The position numbers and the translations under genes are program-made. DNA of 19,618 nucleotides. Source: a bacterium (GTDB lineage: Bacteria; Patescibacteriota; Minisyncoccia; 2-02-FULL-40-12; IGHO2-12-FULL-4). The stretch is taken from the NCBI GenBank assembly GCA_030695705.1, contig JAUYPS010000028.1:1-19618 (forward strand), written 5' to 3'. Shown one piece after another: positions 1-6,597 of the stretch. The number at the start of each line of letters is the position of its first letter. Position 1 is the first letter of the stretch. The notes below the pieces were generated by a model. It was not told the DNA's origin. It saw only the letters and a program-made list of their open reading frames with translations, and did not search any database.

Positions 1-32
1 CAAAGAGGGCTTCTTTATTTAACTTCTTAGAA

Positions 33-533
33 TTACTGAAGAATCTTGGCCTGAAGAAGTATTTTTCCGACGTTACCGGACGAATTGCAACCTACTGACA
101 ATTCGTTTGGCAAACTTGGACTGGAAACAGTAACTATCTGATAACCATACCCGGCTACGCTGTATTGATTTGTTCCAATCGTAATCACTCTTGCGGAAGG
201 AGCCCGGTTATCTAGCATAATGACTGTGCCGTTTTTGTAAGTTGGCGCCAAAGGTACCGGCTGACACCGCTGATCAAATTGGATCCTTCTGCCTTCGAAC
301 TCCTTAACCAACTGGCCATAGGCCTGCGCTGAAGGAGTACTGGTAACCGGGGCAACCGCTTTTTTCTTTACAGAGGATGCCGGAACAGGAGTAGCTTTTG
401 ATTGGGAATCTGGTAAAATCGAATCTAGATTATTAGTATATTGATCCACTTTATCTCCCATCGCAAGATAAACTCCGACCGCCGCAACTATTACGACCAC
501 CACCCACATAAATTTGCCTGTCATTTTCTTCAT
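33..533 (-). CDS. Membrane-anchored small protein with cupredoxin-like C-terminal domain (hypothetical)
   Basis: 166 residues. One N-terminal membrane segment (about 9-24, WVVVVIVAAVGVYLAM), a Ser/Pro/Lys-rich linker (about 40-70), then a compact beta-rich domain of about 90 residues facing out of the cell. The domain starts near EGRRIQFDQRCQ, contains IMLDNR and YGYQIVTV, and ends in VGCNSSGNVGKILLQ. It has two cysteines (C90, C149) that could form a disulfide. I recall similar 'RIQFD..C..P...IMLDNR' proteins from Parcubacteria, often without a name. A cupredoxin-like fold is my inference from the strand pattern; no complete set of copper ligands is obvious. The start is the first ATG, with no Shine-Dalgarno. 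A promoter (595-624) and the tRNA terminator lie upstream, so it is probably transcribed alone. Coding assignment is secure; function is unknown. Confidence 0.8.
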   Translation of the reverse strand: MKKMTGKFMWVVVVIVAAVGVYLAMGDKVDQYTNNLDSILPDSQSKATPVPASSVKKKAVAPVTSTPSAQAYGQLVKEFEGRRIQFDQRCQPVPLAPTYKNGTVIMLDNRAPSARVITIGTNQYSVAGYGYQIVTVSSPSLPNELSVGCNSSGNVGKILLQAKILQ

Positions 534-594
534 CTAAAATAAAGCCCGCATCCCAGCTCGCGCCAAGATGACAAACGAGTTAATATATACATAC

Positions 595-624
595 ATTATA
601 TTATTCTCTGGCCTAGTAGAGCAA
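595..624 (-). promoter_or_regulatory. Sigma70-type promoter for the 166-residue anchored protein
   Basis: On the minus strand, TTGCTC (619-624) and a perfect TATAAT (595-600) are separated by 18 bp. It lies just downstream of the tRNA-Ser hairpin, so it would restart transcription after termination. The predicted start near 588 gives a 5' leader of about 55 nt before the ATG at 533. Confidence 0.5.
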
Positions 625-639
625 GTAAAGTTATGAACA

Positions 640-679
640 GATAACAAAAGCGATACTAAATGGCATCGCTTTTGTTATC
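640..679 (-). terminator. Intrinsic terminator after tRNA-Ser
   Basis: A perfect 15-bp inverted repeat: GATAACAAAAGCGAT (640-654) and ATCGCTTTTGTTATC (665-679), with a 10-nt loop. On the minus strand it starts one base after the tRNA CCA end. The run of T follows the GC core inside the stem, so it could act in both directions. Confidence 0.65.
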
Positions 680-680
680 G

Positions 681-768
681 TGGCGGAAGGGGTGGGATTC
701 GAACCCACGGGACCCGTTAAGGTCACGGCTTTCCAAGCCGTTCCGTTAGACCACTCCGGCACCCTTCC
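681..768 (-). tRNA. tRNA-Ser (anticodon GGA)
   Basis: 88 nt on the minus strand, CCA included. The acceptor stem GGAAGGG/CCCTTCC, discriminator G and a genome-encoded CCA (683-681) are visible. The D arm is CCG...CGG. The anticodon stem ACGGC/GCCGT holds the loop TTGGAAA, giving anticodon GGA (UCC/UCU codons). A long variable arm (GACC...GGTC) is diagnostic of class II tRNAs, and the T arm is GTGGG-TTCGAAT-CCCAC. It starts 8 nt after the stop codon of the upstream 107-residue gene, so the two may share a transcript. A strong hairpin follows. Confidence 0.95.
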
Positions 769-776
769 ATAAATTT

Positions 777-1100
777 TTATTCTTTTTTCTTATACATTTG
801 AATAAAAAGTTTGTTGGCTACATATGCTGAAAAATCTTTTTGGCTCTGATTCCCCGACTCGCTCAATTTGTTCTGATAATTCCGCAGTTCGTCAACGATT
901 AATTCTCCGCTTAAAAGTTTCCGATGCAGTTTTTGATCGGCTTCGGTTAATTCATCCGGATTAATTTCTTTAAAATGAGCGGTTTTTCTAGTGCCGTCCT
1001 CGTTTAGATTTTCCTCTTCCTGCTTTTTTAGTCCAGCCACTTCTTTTTTGAAATCGCTCAAACTCGGAATATTTTCTTCATTTGGAAACTTTTCACTCAT
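777..1100 (-). CDS. Small charged hypothetical protein
   Basis: 107 residues, highly charged (rich in Glu, Lys, Asn), predicted soluble, with no signal peptide or membrane segment. The N-terminal half looks helical or coiled (FKKEVAGLKKQEEENLNEDG), followed by a helical segment around LTEADQKLHRKLLSGELIVDEL. I do not recognise the family. It starts 15 nt after the htpX stop. A perfect TATAAT sits 7 nt before its ATG, so it may have its own promoter as well as readthrough from lemA-htpX. The next feature downstream is tRNA-Ser, 8 nt away. Confidence 0.75.
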   Translation of the reverse strand: MSEKFPNEENIPSLSDFKKEVAGLKKQEEENLNEDGTRKTAHFKEINPDELTEADQKLHRKLLSGELIVDELRNYQNKLSESGNQSQKDFSAYVANKLFIQMYKKKE

Positions 1101-1107
1101 GGTATTT

Positions 1108-1113
1108 ATTATA
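1108..1113 (-). promoter_or_regulatory. Possible -10 box before the 107-residue gene
   Basis: A perfect TATAAT directly after the htpX stop and 7 nt before the next ATG. I find no convincing -35 box (best is CTTAAA at 17-bp spacing). If used, the mRNA would start at or within a base of the ATG. Confidence 0.3.
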
Positions 1114-1115
1114 AC

Positions 1116-2009
1116 TTATGTCCTCATGTCTTTAAGGATGGCAATTCTTTCCTCCACCGGCGGGTGGGTCATAAAGAGTTTTACAAACCAGCTGCGGCCT
1201 TCTTTTCCCTTGAAAGGATTGGCGATAAAAAGATGAGCAGTGGCATTGTGGGCATAGCGCATATGATGGCCATCCTGAGCAATTTTTTCTAAAGCTCCGG
1301 CCAAACCTTCGGGATAACGGGTCAGCAAAGCGCCGGAAGCATCAGCCAGAAATTCCCGCTTACGGGAAACCGCCAACTGCACCATCATCGCCGCCAAAGG
1401 AGCCAGCACCGCTGCCACAATGGCAATCACCAGCATCAGCGCTCCCCCTCGATTATCATCGTTGTTACCGCCCCAAAAACTGATCCGCAAAAACCAATCG
1501 GCTAAAATAGCTACCACTCCGGCCAATACTACCACAATCGTGGAAATTAGAATATCTCTATTGCCAATATGGGAAAGTTCGTGAGCCAGCACTCCTTCCA
1601 GTTCTTCATTTTCCAGCTTTTCCAATGCTCCGACAGTCACAGCAATAGCCGCATGCTTGGGATCCCGCCCAGTGGCAAAAGCATTTATCTGCGGAGAATT
1701 AATAATGTACAGTTTGGGTAATGGCAATCCGGCCGTAATGCAAAGATTTTCTATCATGCGATAAAGATATGGATTATCTTCGCGTTCAATCCGCCGCGCT
1801 CCGGACATAGACAAAGCAATTTTGTCCGAGTGCCAGTAGGCCACCAGGTTCATAATCAAACTCAACCCCGCGGCCACATACAAAATCATCGGCGTACCCA
1901 GTCGCCAACTCAACAGCCAGCCCAAGCCGATGACCAAGACGAAAGACATGGTTATTAATAACCATGTCTTTCTGATATTGCTATCGCGATGAGAATATAA
2001 GTTAGCCAT
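1116..2009 (-). CDS. htpX: HtpX family membrane zinc metalloprotease (M48)
   Basis: 297 residues, normal length for HtpX. This membrane protease degrades misfolded membrane proteins at the cytoplasmic face. Two N-terminal membrane segments (about 15-34 and 38-58) precede the zinc motif HELSH at 143-147. The third zinc ligand is E219 in KREFLADASG. Two further hydrophobic segments lie at about 154-172 and 190-212. The family hallmarks INAFATGRDP, VLAHELSHIGNRD and the C-terminal THPPVEERI are all present. The start ATG overlaps the lemA stop (TAATG), so translation is probably coupled; lemA-htpX pairing is common in bacteria and makes the assignment secure. Confidence 0.97.
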   Translation of the reverse strand: MANLYSHRDSNIRKTWLLITMSFVLVIGLGWLLSWRLGTPMILYVAAGLSLIMNLVAYWHSDKIALSMSGARRIEREDNPYLYRMIENLCITAGLPLPKLYIINSPQINAFATGRDPKHAAIAVTVGALEKLENEELEGVLAHELSHIGNRDILISTIVVVLAGVVAILADWFLRISFWGGNNDDNRGGALMLVIAIVAAVLAPLAAMMVQLAVSRKREFLADASGALLTRYPEGLAGALEKIAQDGHHMRYAHNATAHLFIANPFKGKEGRSWFVKLFMTHPPVEERIAILKDMRT

Positions 2010-2554
2010 TAGAATTTAACTTGAACCGGTTCCCGCTCGGTAGCCACGGCTATTTCGAAAAACTGTTCTTTTTTAAACCCAAATGAGCCGGCGATCAGAT
2101 TGGCCGGAAACTGCTCAATCTTAGTATTCAGATCCATCACATTGGTATTGTAAAAACGACGGGCAGCTTGGATTTTGTTTTCTGTGTCGGAAAGTTCGTC
2201 CTGCAGTTTGGCAAAGTTCTCGGAAGCACGCAGGTTGGGATAGGCCTCGGCCAAAGCAAACAAACTTTTCAAAGCTCCGGAAAGCATATCTTCCGCCTGG
2301 CCATGTTCCTTTACCGTATGGGCGCCCATCGCTTCGGAACGGGCTTTAACCACTTTTTCCAAAACATCCTTTTCGTGCGCGGCATATCCTTTAACCGTCT
2401 CGATTAAATTAGGAATAAGATCGTAGCGCCTCTTTAATTGGACATCTATATCGGCCCAGGCCTCCTTAACCCTCTGCCGCATCCGCACTAAAGTATTAAA
2501 AACCGCAATCGCCCAAAGAACCAAAACCGCAATGATTATGAGTAAAATACGCAT
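2009..2554 (-). CDS. lemA: LemA family membrane protein
   Basis: 181 residues, usual length. One N-terminal membrane segment (about 2-20) followed by the LemA helical-bundle domain. The signature runs from NTLVRMRQRVKEAWADIDVQ through LKRRYDLIPNLIETVKGYAA, with YPNLRASENFAKLQDELSDT and FPANLIAGSFGF further on. The family's biochemical role is unclear; it is often encoded beside HtpX, as here. The gene begins 6 nt after a perfect -10 box, so the mRNA is predicted to be leaderless, and there is no Shine-Dalgarno. The TAATG junction with htpX indicates a two-gene operon. Confidence 0.97.
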   Translation of the reverse strand: MRILLIIIAVLVLWAIAVFNTLVRMRQRVKEAWADIDVQLKRRYDLIPNLIETVKGYAAHEKDVLEKVVKARSEAMGAHTVKEHGQAEDMLSGALKSLFALAEAYPNLRASENFAKLQDELSDTENKIQAARRFYNTNVMDLNTKIEQFPANLIAGSFGFKKEQFFEIAVATEREPVQVKF

Positions 2555-2560
2555 AAGATT

Positions 2561-2589
2561 ATTATATAGTGAAAAGTTATGAATAACAA
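2561..2589 (-). promoter_or_regulatory. Promoter of lemA-htpX, predicted leaderless
   Basis: TTGTTA (2584-2589), a 17-bp spacer and a perfect TATAAT (2561-2566). Counting the last T of the -10 as position -7 puts +1 on the A of the lemA ATG (2554). The -35 box overlaps the last codons of the upstream DUF3592 gene. Confidence 0.65.
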
Positions 2590-3017
2590 GTGTTTAAAAA
2601 TTTGAAATTTACCCCTGGCCCGAACCAAATAGCCATTTTGGTATTCCACTTGGCATTGCTAGGGTGGTCCGGATCGTACAAAACAGAAACAGTATCACCT
2701 TCAATTATGCCCGGGTCTGAATGTCCATACTTTGATACAAACTCCACTTGCCTGCCTTTTGTGTCAGTAAATCTTATTTTTGGATAGTATGCAGTAGAGG
2801 AAGAAACTTTACGGGTTTTTTGGTCTTCTTTTGTTGAAATATTCTCATCAAAACCAGTTACTATGCCGCGAGTTTCCTGAGCAATTTTTGTGAAATTTTT
2901 TGTGCTATACAACATTTTGATCCCTCCAATCAGCACCACTATGCCGATAGAAGCAAAAATGGCCCCTACAATTACCGGCAATTTACCAGCCATGGATTTG
3001 TTGTTAAGACTTGTCAT
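2577..3017 (-). CDS. DUF3592 family membrane protein, possibly C-terminally truncated
   Basis: 146 residues. One N-terminal membrane segment (about 13-36) and a small beta-rich domain with the family landmarks RGIVTGFDEN, YYPKIRFTDTKGRQVEFVS and VSVLYDPDHPSNAKWN. DUF3592 proteins usually end with a second hydrophobic segment after 'YdP..P..A'. Here the protein stops after WFGPGVNFKFLNTCYS, so that segment is missing or replaced. The last codons overlap the -35 box of the lemA promoter. It is the last member of the anchored-protein run beginning near 7924. No Shine-Dalgarno is seen. Family assignment is from pattern recall; function is unknown. Confidence 0.75.
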   Translation of the reverse strand: MTSLNNKSMAGKLPVIVGAIFASIGIVVLIGGIKMLYSTKNFTKIAQETRGIVTGFDENISTKEDQKTRKVSSSTAYYPKIRFTDTKGRQVEFVSKYGHSDPGIIEGDTVSVLYDPDHPSNAKWNTKMAIWFGPGVNFKFLNTCYS

Positions 3018-3036
3018 CGATCTCTAGATACTGGGT

Positions 3037-3492
3037 TTAGAAAAATATACTCTTAAGGAACCGTTCCAGTTCGGCTTCGAAGTCAGCCTGATCTTTGGAC
3101 TGGTCGCCTGTCTTGCGATAATTGAAAGTAGAAAATGATTTCACTTTCCATTCCCCACCTGTCTGGATCATAAACATAACATTGACTACGGTGATAAACG
3201 GCCCGCGCTTTGGACCTCCTATACCATCTAAAGGATCTTCCATTTGATGCTCATATTCGGCCAGATATGCCATCAGCGTAAGAATGTTATATCGGCTGCT
3301 GATATCCACGCTCTTGATAAATTTTGCGTTCTTGATTGTTGCAATCATTCCGCCTTCTTTGGCCCGCTGTGCCAGAAACCCAAAGCCTATTTCGTCAACT
3401 TGCTCTGCCTGCTCTGGATCAATAACTTTAATAAAATCAGCATAATTATCCGCCTCTATGGAGTTAAAGTATCCATCGTATGCGGCTTTCAT
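3037..3492 (-). CDS. Hypothetical protein, NTF2-like pattern
   Basis: 151 residues, predicted soluble. This is unusual here, because nearly every neighbour has an N-terminal anchor. The start (MKAAYDGYFNSIEADNYADF), a hydrophobic middle (FITVVNVMFMIQTGGEWKVK) and the aromatic C-terminus resemble the helix-then-sheet pattern of NTF2/SnoaL-like or DUF4878-type domains, but no family is certain. The reading frame is the same as that of the upstream gene, whose TAG stop lies 12 sense codons before this ATG. No Shine-Dalgarno precedes the ATG, so the exact start is uncertain. Confidence 0.65.
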   Translation of the reverse strand: MKAAYDGYFNSIEADNYADFIKVIDPEQAEQVDEIGFGFLAQRAKEGGMIATIKNAKFIKSVDISSRYNILTLMAYLAEYEHQMEDPLDGIGGPKRGPFITVVNVMFMIQTGGEWKVKSFSTFNYRKTGDQSKDQADFEAELERFLKSIFF

Positions 3493-3528
3493 TTGGGGAT
3501 TAGGAGATAGGGGACTGAGGCTTTCAGG

Positions 3529-4260
3529 CTAGAAAAATTGCCCACCAAGTAAAGGCTCAAAATGATTAAGCGGATGGATGGGATCTCCGCGTCTATCTGT
3601 GGGACGGGAATTTTCATATTCTGCAGGACTTTTTATATATTGGTCATAAGCTTTTTCCGTATAAACATAATCATTATAGGTAAAAGCAATACCGCCATTC
3701 CATGTCGCTCCAATGGGGGTACCGGGGTATGTTTCAAGAAATTTCAGAATTCCTTTGGCAACATCCACTTCGGGATATTCGTTCTTGATTATCTTTGCCA
3801 TAATATACTGCTCACTACCCGCAACAAACTGATTTTGAGGTATCACGACAAATTTTGCGCCTTTGGCGGCATTTTCATCCGCCAATTCCCGAACTTCTTT
3901 TTCTTTAGTTCCAAGCGGGTAAGAAACATAGACGGTATAAGATTCCTTGGTATAATCTATCAGAATATGAGTCTGGCCGTTCTCCCAAATGACCTGGTTT
4001 TTTTGCAAAGTCGGTTGGGTCATTATTGTGTTGTCGGGTTGATTAATATTTGAGTTAATGTTTTGGCCTTTCTGTAAAAACTGCCATAGGAACAGCCCAA
4101 CAATTCCGGCAACCACAAGAATGGCCGCGAGAATGATAAATTTTGTATATGGCTTGTGCTCTGGCGGTGGAACGCTTTGAATTGGTGCTTGCCCTGACTG
4201 CTCGATGTTTTGCGGAATTTCATTGGTTTGATTTTGGATTGGGTCTTGATTTTGGTCCAT
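3529..4260 (-). CDS. Membrane-anchored hypothetical protein with Gln/Asn/Pro-rich cytoplasmic tail
   Basis: 243 residues. About 37 N-terminal residues rich in Gln, Asn and Pro precede one strong membrane segment (about 41-63, FIILAAILVVAGIVGLFLWQ). An Asn-rich linker then leads to an exported domain of about 150 residues. Notable stretches are TQPTLQKNQVIWENGQTHIL, SYTVYVSYPLGTKEKEVREL, FVVIPQNQF and YPGTPIGATWNGGIAFTYND. The topology suggests an N-in, C-out envelope protein. I do not recognise the domain. The gene ends with TAG in frame with the next ORF. The upstream gene ends 45 nt before its ATG, consistent with one operon. Confidence 0.75.
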   Translation of the reverse strand: MDQNQDPIQNQTNEIPQNIEQSGQAPIQSVPPPEHKPYTKFIILAAILVVAGIVGLFLWQFLQKGQNINSNINQPDNTIMTQPTLQKNQVIWENGQTHILIDYTKESYTVYVSYPLGTKEKEVRELADENAAKGAKFVVIPQNQFVAGSEQYIMAKIIKNEYPEVDVAKGILKFLETYPGTPIGATWNGGIAFTYNDYVYTEKAYDQYIKSPAEYENSRPTDRRGDPIHPLNHFEPLLGGQFF

Positions 4261-4305
4261 AATTTTATTTTAGAAAACTTTTATTATTTTATTAGATAAG
4301 CGAAC

Positions 4306-4584
4306 CTATATAAACTTGTATGTAAAATAAACCGCAGAGATAATATAGGGAACAGCAAAGAAGGCAATTTCACCGACTGTTAGAGCGGGAATGAACTTAA
4401 CGGCTCGAAACAATAACACAATTAAAATTCCTACAATAAGATAATGAATGAACCATACCACAGGTCCTAATAAATTCAATATACTTAATCCCGGAATATG
4501 TATCATTAATATTGGAAATGGAAATTTGGGAATCAATAATCCCAATACTACCTGGATTATGTGAAAAATTTGTATTTTGTTCAT
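4306..4584 (-). CDS. Small integral membrane protein (hypothetical)
   Basis: 92 residues, almost wholly hydrophobic, with about three membrane segments (about 7-29, 36-60 and 68-90) and a C-terminal YFTYKFI. No recognised family motif. It begins 30 nt after the stop of the next gene upstream in the same run. No Shine-Dalgarno. The region is visibly AT-rich, and the coding assignment rests on operon position and clean hydrophobic periodicity. Confidence 0.6.
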   Translation of the reverse strand: MNKIQIFHIIQVVLGLLIPKFPFPILMIHIPGLSILNLLGPVVWFIHYLIVGILIVLLFRAVKFIPALTVGEIAFFAVPYIISAVYFTYKFI

Positions 4585-4614
4585 GTCGTTTTTTAACTAT
4601 TTATTACGCAATTT

Positions 4615-5157
4615 TCATTTTTCGACAGATATTATCATACGTGTATTCGGTAGGATCTTAAAATTATATTTTGCCTCAGGATTTTCCAAAAACTCAAAAT
4701 GATACTGGTAAAATCCCTCGGTAACAATGTATATTTGCTCGCTGGCTTTTAATTTCACTTCTCTTTTTGGAAAAATAAACGCCGCCCGGTAACGGCCAGA
4801 TGGATACCTTACATATTCCACAGAGTCTGTAGCGGTTATAAAATTGCTTCCGAACCCGTCTTTTATAAAATCGCTGGCAAGCAAAACAGGAATACCCACA
4901 GTGATTCCAATAAACAGTAACAAAAAAAGAACTGCTCCCAAATTCATATCTTTATAAAATCCTTTCTCAAAAAGACCTAAAGCAAGCAAGGTCAAAACAA
5001 AAACTGCCAAGCCCAACTCCATTGCGAAAAAACTAAATAGATAAAAAAGAACGCTTATGTAAAAATAAGACGAAATGCAACTCAAAATTAACCCCACAAA
5101 ACCAGGCAATAGTGAAATAATGATGACGGCATATTTAGTATGGTTTGAAAAATTCAT
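4615..5157 (-). CDS. Polytopic membrane protein with C-terminal exported domain (hypothetical)
   Basis: 180 residues. Three to four membrane segments occupy the first half (about 9-27, 31-60 and 73-95). A soluble C-terminal domain of about 80 residues includes VEYVRYPSGRYRAAFIFPKR, EQIYIVTEGFYQYHFEF and NFKILPNTRMIISVEK. The tail looks like a small beta sandwich outside the membrane, which is my inference. No family recognised. It starts 12 nt after the stop of the preceding gene and has no Shine-Dalgarno. Confidence 0.7.
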   Translation of the reverse strand: MNFSNHTKYAVIIISLLPGFVGLILSCISSYFYISVLFYLFSFFAMELGLAVFVLTLLALGLFEKGFYKDMNLGAVLFLLLFIGITVGIPVLLASDFIKDGFGSNFITATDSVEYVRYPSGRYRAAFIFPKREVKLKASEQIYIVTEGFYQYHFEFLENPEAKYNFKILPNTRMIISVEK

Positions 5158-5169
5158 TGCGTTTTAGTT

Positions 5170-5664
5170 TTAATCCGTAATTTTTATGGGTTGGCTATTG
5201 ACCTTGAATAAATGGGCTTGATCGTATACGTAACTCTCCCCCTGATCAATTCTTATAATTTTCCAGTCCAAACCAGTTTTGGTTAAACTCAAAGCTGCTT
5301 CTCCTTCCAATTGTGCATAAGTTGTTTTAAATTTTACCGTGGCGATGTTGCCGTTTATTGTTCCTTGGAAATCATCACTGTTTTCTGAACAGCCGCCATC
5401 TACCTTATAGCCGTTGGAAGAGCACAGCGAACCCCTTATCTCAGTTCCCTGCTGTTTGACAAACAGGCTAAACTCGTAACAAATATCGGCATTGCTGGCA
5501 CACTCTTTTTCCATCTTCCAGTTACCGTAAAAGTCGGCGGGGAAGTTGCTACCCGCGTTTTGATTGTCGATTGGAAACATATATCCGATCGCAACAAGAA
5601 TTGCCAGCAATAAAAGGACGGTTATTAAAAATTTATAATGTTGGAAGTTTTTTATCAATTTCAT
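5170..5664 (-). CDS. Membrane-anchored small beta-rich protein (hypothetical)
   Basis: 164 residues. An N-terminal signal anchor (about 13-31) has no lipobox cysteine. The exported domain of about 130 residues begins at FYGNWKMEKECASNADICYE and continues through FVKQQGTEIRGSLCSSNGYK to NIATVKFKTTYAQLEGEAAL. Four cysteines lie in its first half (ECAS, DICY, SLCSS, GGCSEN) and could form two disulfides. The 'GxW...C..Y.L...Q.G..I.G' pattern resembles small secreted beta-barrel proteins I recall from Proteobacteria, but I cannot name the family. The true upstream neighbour probably ends 8 nt before this ATG (see the frameshift entry). Confidence 0.7.
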   Translation of the reverse strand: MKLIKNFQHYKFLITVLLLLAILVAIGYMFPIDNQNAGSNFPADFYGNWKMEKECASNADICYEFSLFVKQQGTEIRGSLCSSNGYKVDGGCSENSDDFQGTINGNIATVKFKTTYAQLEGEAALSLTKTGLDWKIIRIDQGESYVYDQAHLFKVNSQPIKITD

Positions 5665-5672
5665 ACTTGTTG

Positions 5673-5795
5673 TTATTTACAAAAAGGTGCGTAAAGGGGG
5701 TTGGATGACAATTCCTGTTTTCTCTTGTTCATATCAATTTTGCTATGTAACTCTTTAAGCTTTGCCGCGGCTTGCTCTCCTGTTATTATAACTTG
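5673..5795 (-). pseudogene. Out-of-frame 3' end of the gene at 5755-6027 (apparent frameshift)
   Basis: After residue LND of the upstream CDS, removing one C from the CCC run at 5795-5797 opens a further 40 codons ending in TAA at 5673-5675. The extension is convincingly protein-like: QVIITGEQAAAKLKELHSKI, then DMNKRKQELSSNPLYAPFCK. A restored protein would have 114 residues from the ATG at 6018 and would end 8 nt before the next ATG, matching the packing of the rest of the run. The unframeshifted CDS instead leaves a 90-nt gap and ends in an odd basic tail, RRASRGKA. This may be a real mutation, a sequencing or assembly error, or, less likely, programmed frameshifting. Confidence 0.6.
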
Positions 5796-6027
5796 GGTCG
5801 TTGAGAATACTCAAAAATGAATCCGCGTCTTCTTTAATAAGCAGGTTCATATCCAACATATCCAGCTCTCCCAAAACCTCATTGGTTACTTCACTGTCAG
5901 TTTCCCATCCGCTCACGGCGTAACGTTCTTCAGCCCATTTATGAACTTCATCAGCGCCAATAGAGCCGCTTTGCCATTGTTCCAAGATATTTTTTAAATC
6001 GTTTTTGGATATAGTCATATGGTTCAC
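5755..6027 (-). CDS. Small acidic conserved-type protein, probably frameshifted near its 3' end
   Basis: 90 residues as read from a GTG at 6027 whose GTG overlaps the upstream TGA. An ATG at 6018 (MTISKNDLKNILEQWQSGSI) is an equally likely start. The protein is soluble and helical, with DEVHKWAEERYAV and TNEVLGELDMLDMNLLIKED followed by ADSFLSIL. This matches a pattern of short bacterial proteins I recall ('..W..GEIS..EVW.WAE........E.L..LD.LN..LIT.EDIP..L.FL'), which has no assigned function. The last residues (from PSYNNRRA on) look unlike that family, and the expected C-terminal half is found in the +1 frame. It is the only clearly cytoplasmic protein between membrane proteins. Confidence 0.7.
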   Translation of the reverse strand: MNHMTISKNDLKNILEQWQSGSIGADEVHKWAEERYAVSGWETDSEVTNEVLGELDMLDMNLLIKEDADSFLSILNDPSYNNRRASRGKA

Positions 6028-6509
6028 TTGTTAAAAAAATCATACCAACGCGGATGACTCATAAACCACGGCCTTGTCAAAGCGTACAAAAAGTTAACTA
6101 CGCCTTGTGTATGGTAAATGGCATACGAAATGGCCACCATCCACAATATTATATAGACAGCTGTGGCTTCAGGTGAAACTTGATTTATTATCAATGCTCC
6201 AGCAACAGAAATCCCAATATAAATAAAACTTACTAAGGCAATTGCAATGTGCCGCAAACGCCACATAAAACTGCCAAGGCTGTCCGGGCTGGCTCCCTGT
6301 GCTTGTTTCGTTCTGATTTCATTTCCCAAAAATCGCATCCGTGGTTTTCCTGTATAACTCCCCATGATAGCATTATAAGGCATAATACTGCCCAGAAAGA
6401 GGGCTATCTCGATTAAAATAAGCTCTCTATAATTGACAGAAAAAAGTATGAGAAACGCGAGTATCAGATAAATAATAAATCTTTTGGCTGGAGTGAATTG
6501 GAATGGCAT
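6024..6509 (-). CDS. Polytopic membrane protein (hypothetical)
   Basis: 161 residues with about four membrane segments (about 10-25, 29-46, 87-108 and 116-132). A basic cytoplasmic-looking loop (GKPRMRFLGNEIRTKQAQ) lies between the second and third. The C-terminal tail is aromatic (RPWFMSHPRWYDFF). No family recognised. Its stop TGA overlaps the downstream GTG. Its ATG follows the 28-codon ORF by one nucleotide, so it sits in a continuous translational unit. Confidence 0.7.
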   Translation of the reverse strand: MPFQFTPAKRFIIYLILAFLILFSVNYRELILIEIALFLGSIMPYNAIMGSYTGKPRMRFLGNEIRTKQAQGASPDSLGSFMWRLRHIAIALVSFIYIGISVAGALIINQVSPEATAVYIILWMVAISYAIYHTQGVVNFLYALTRPWFMSHPRWYDFFNK

Positions 6510-6510
6510 A

Positions 6511-6597
6511 TTATTGAAATTTTTTATCCCATCGAATTATTTGGAAACCGTTATACGCTTGAGTGTGATTTTTGGCCCACATATTTACTCTCGGCAT
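6511..6597 (-). CDS. Candidate 28-residue small protein
   Basis: ATG at 6597 (or in-frame ATG at 6582) to TAA at 6511-6513. It encodes MPRVNMWAKNHTQAYN followed by GFQIIRWDKKFQ. It overlaps the 3' end of the 300-residue gene in another frame and stops one nucleotide before the ATG of the next gene. An AAGG lies 3 nt before the first ATG. The composition (two Trp, mixed basic/aromatic) is protein-like, but so short an ORF can arise by chance. Support is the tight packing on both sides; otherwise this is an unexplained 75-nt gap. Confidence 0.35.
   Translation of the reverse strand: MPRVNMWAKNHTQAYNGFQIIRWDKKFQ

Noticed and set aside
1..32. Terminator after the first gene at the left edge
   Set aside because: One possible arm (AAAGAGGGC) is visible, but its partner would lie outside the window, so it cannot be supported.
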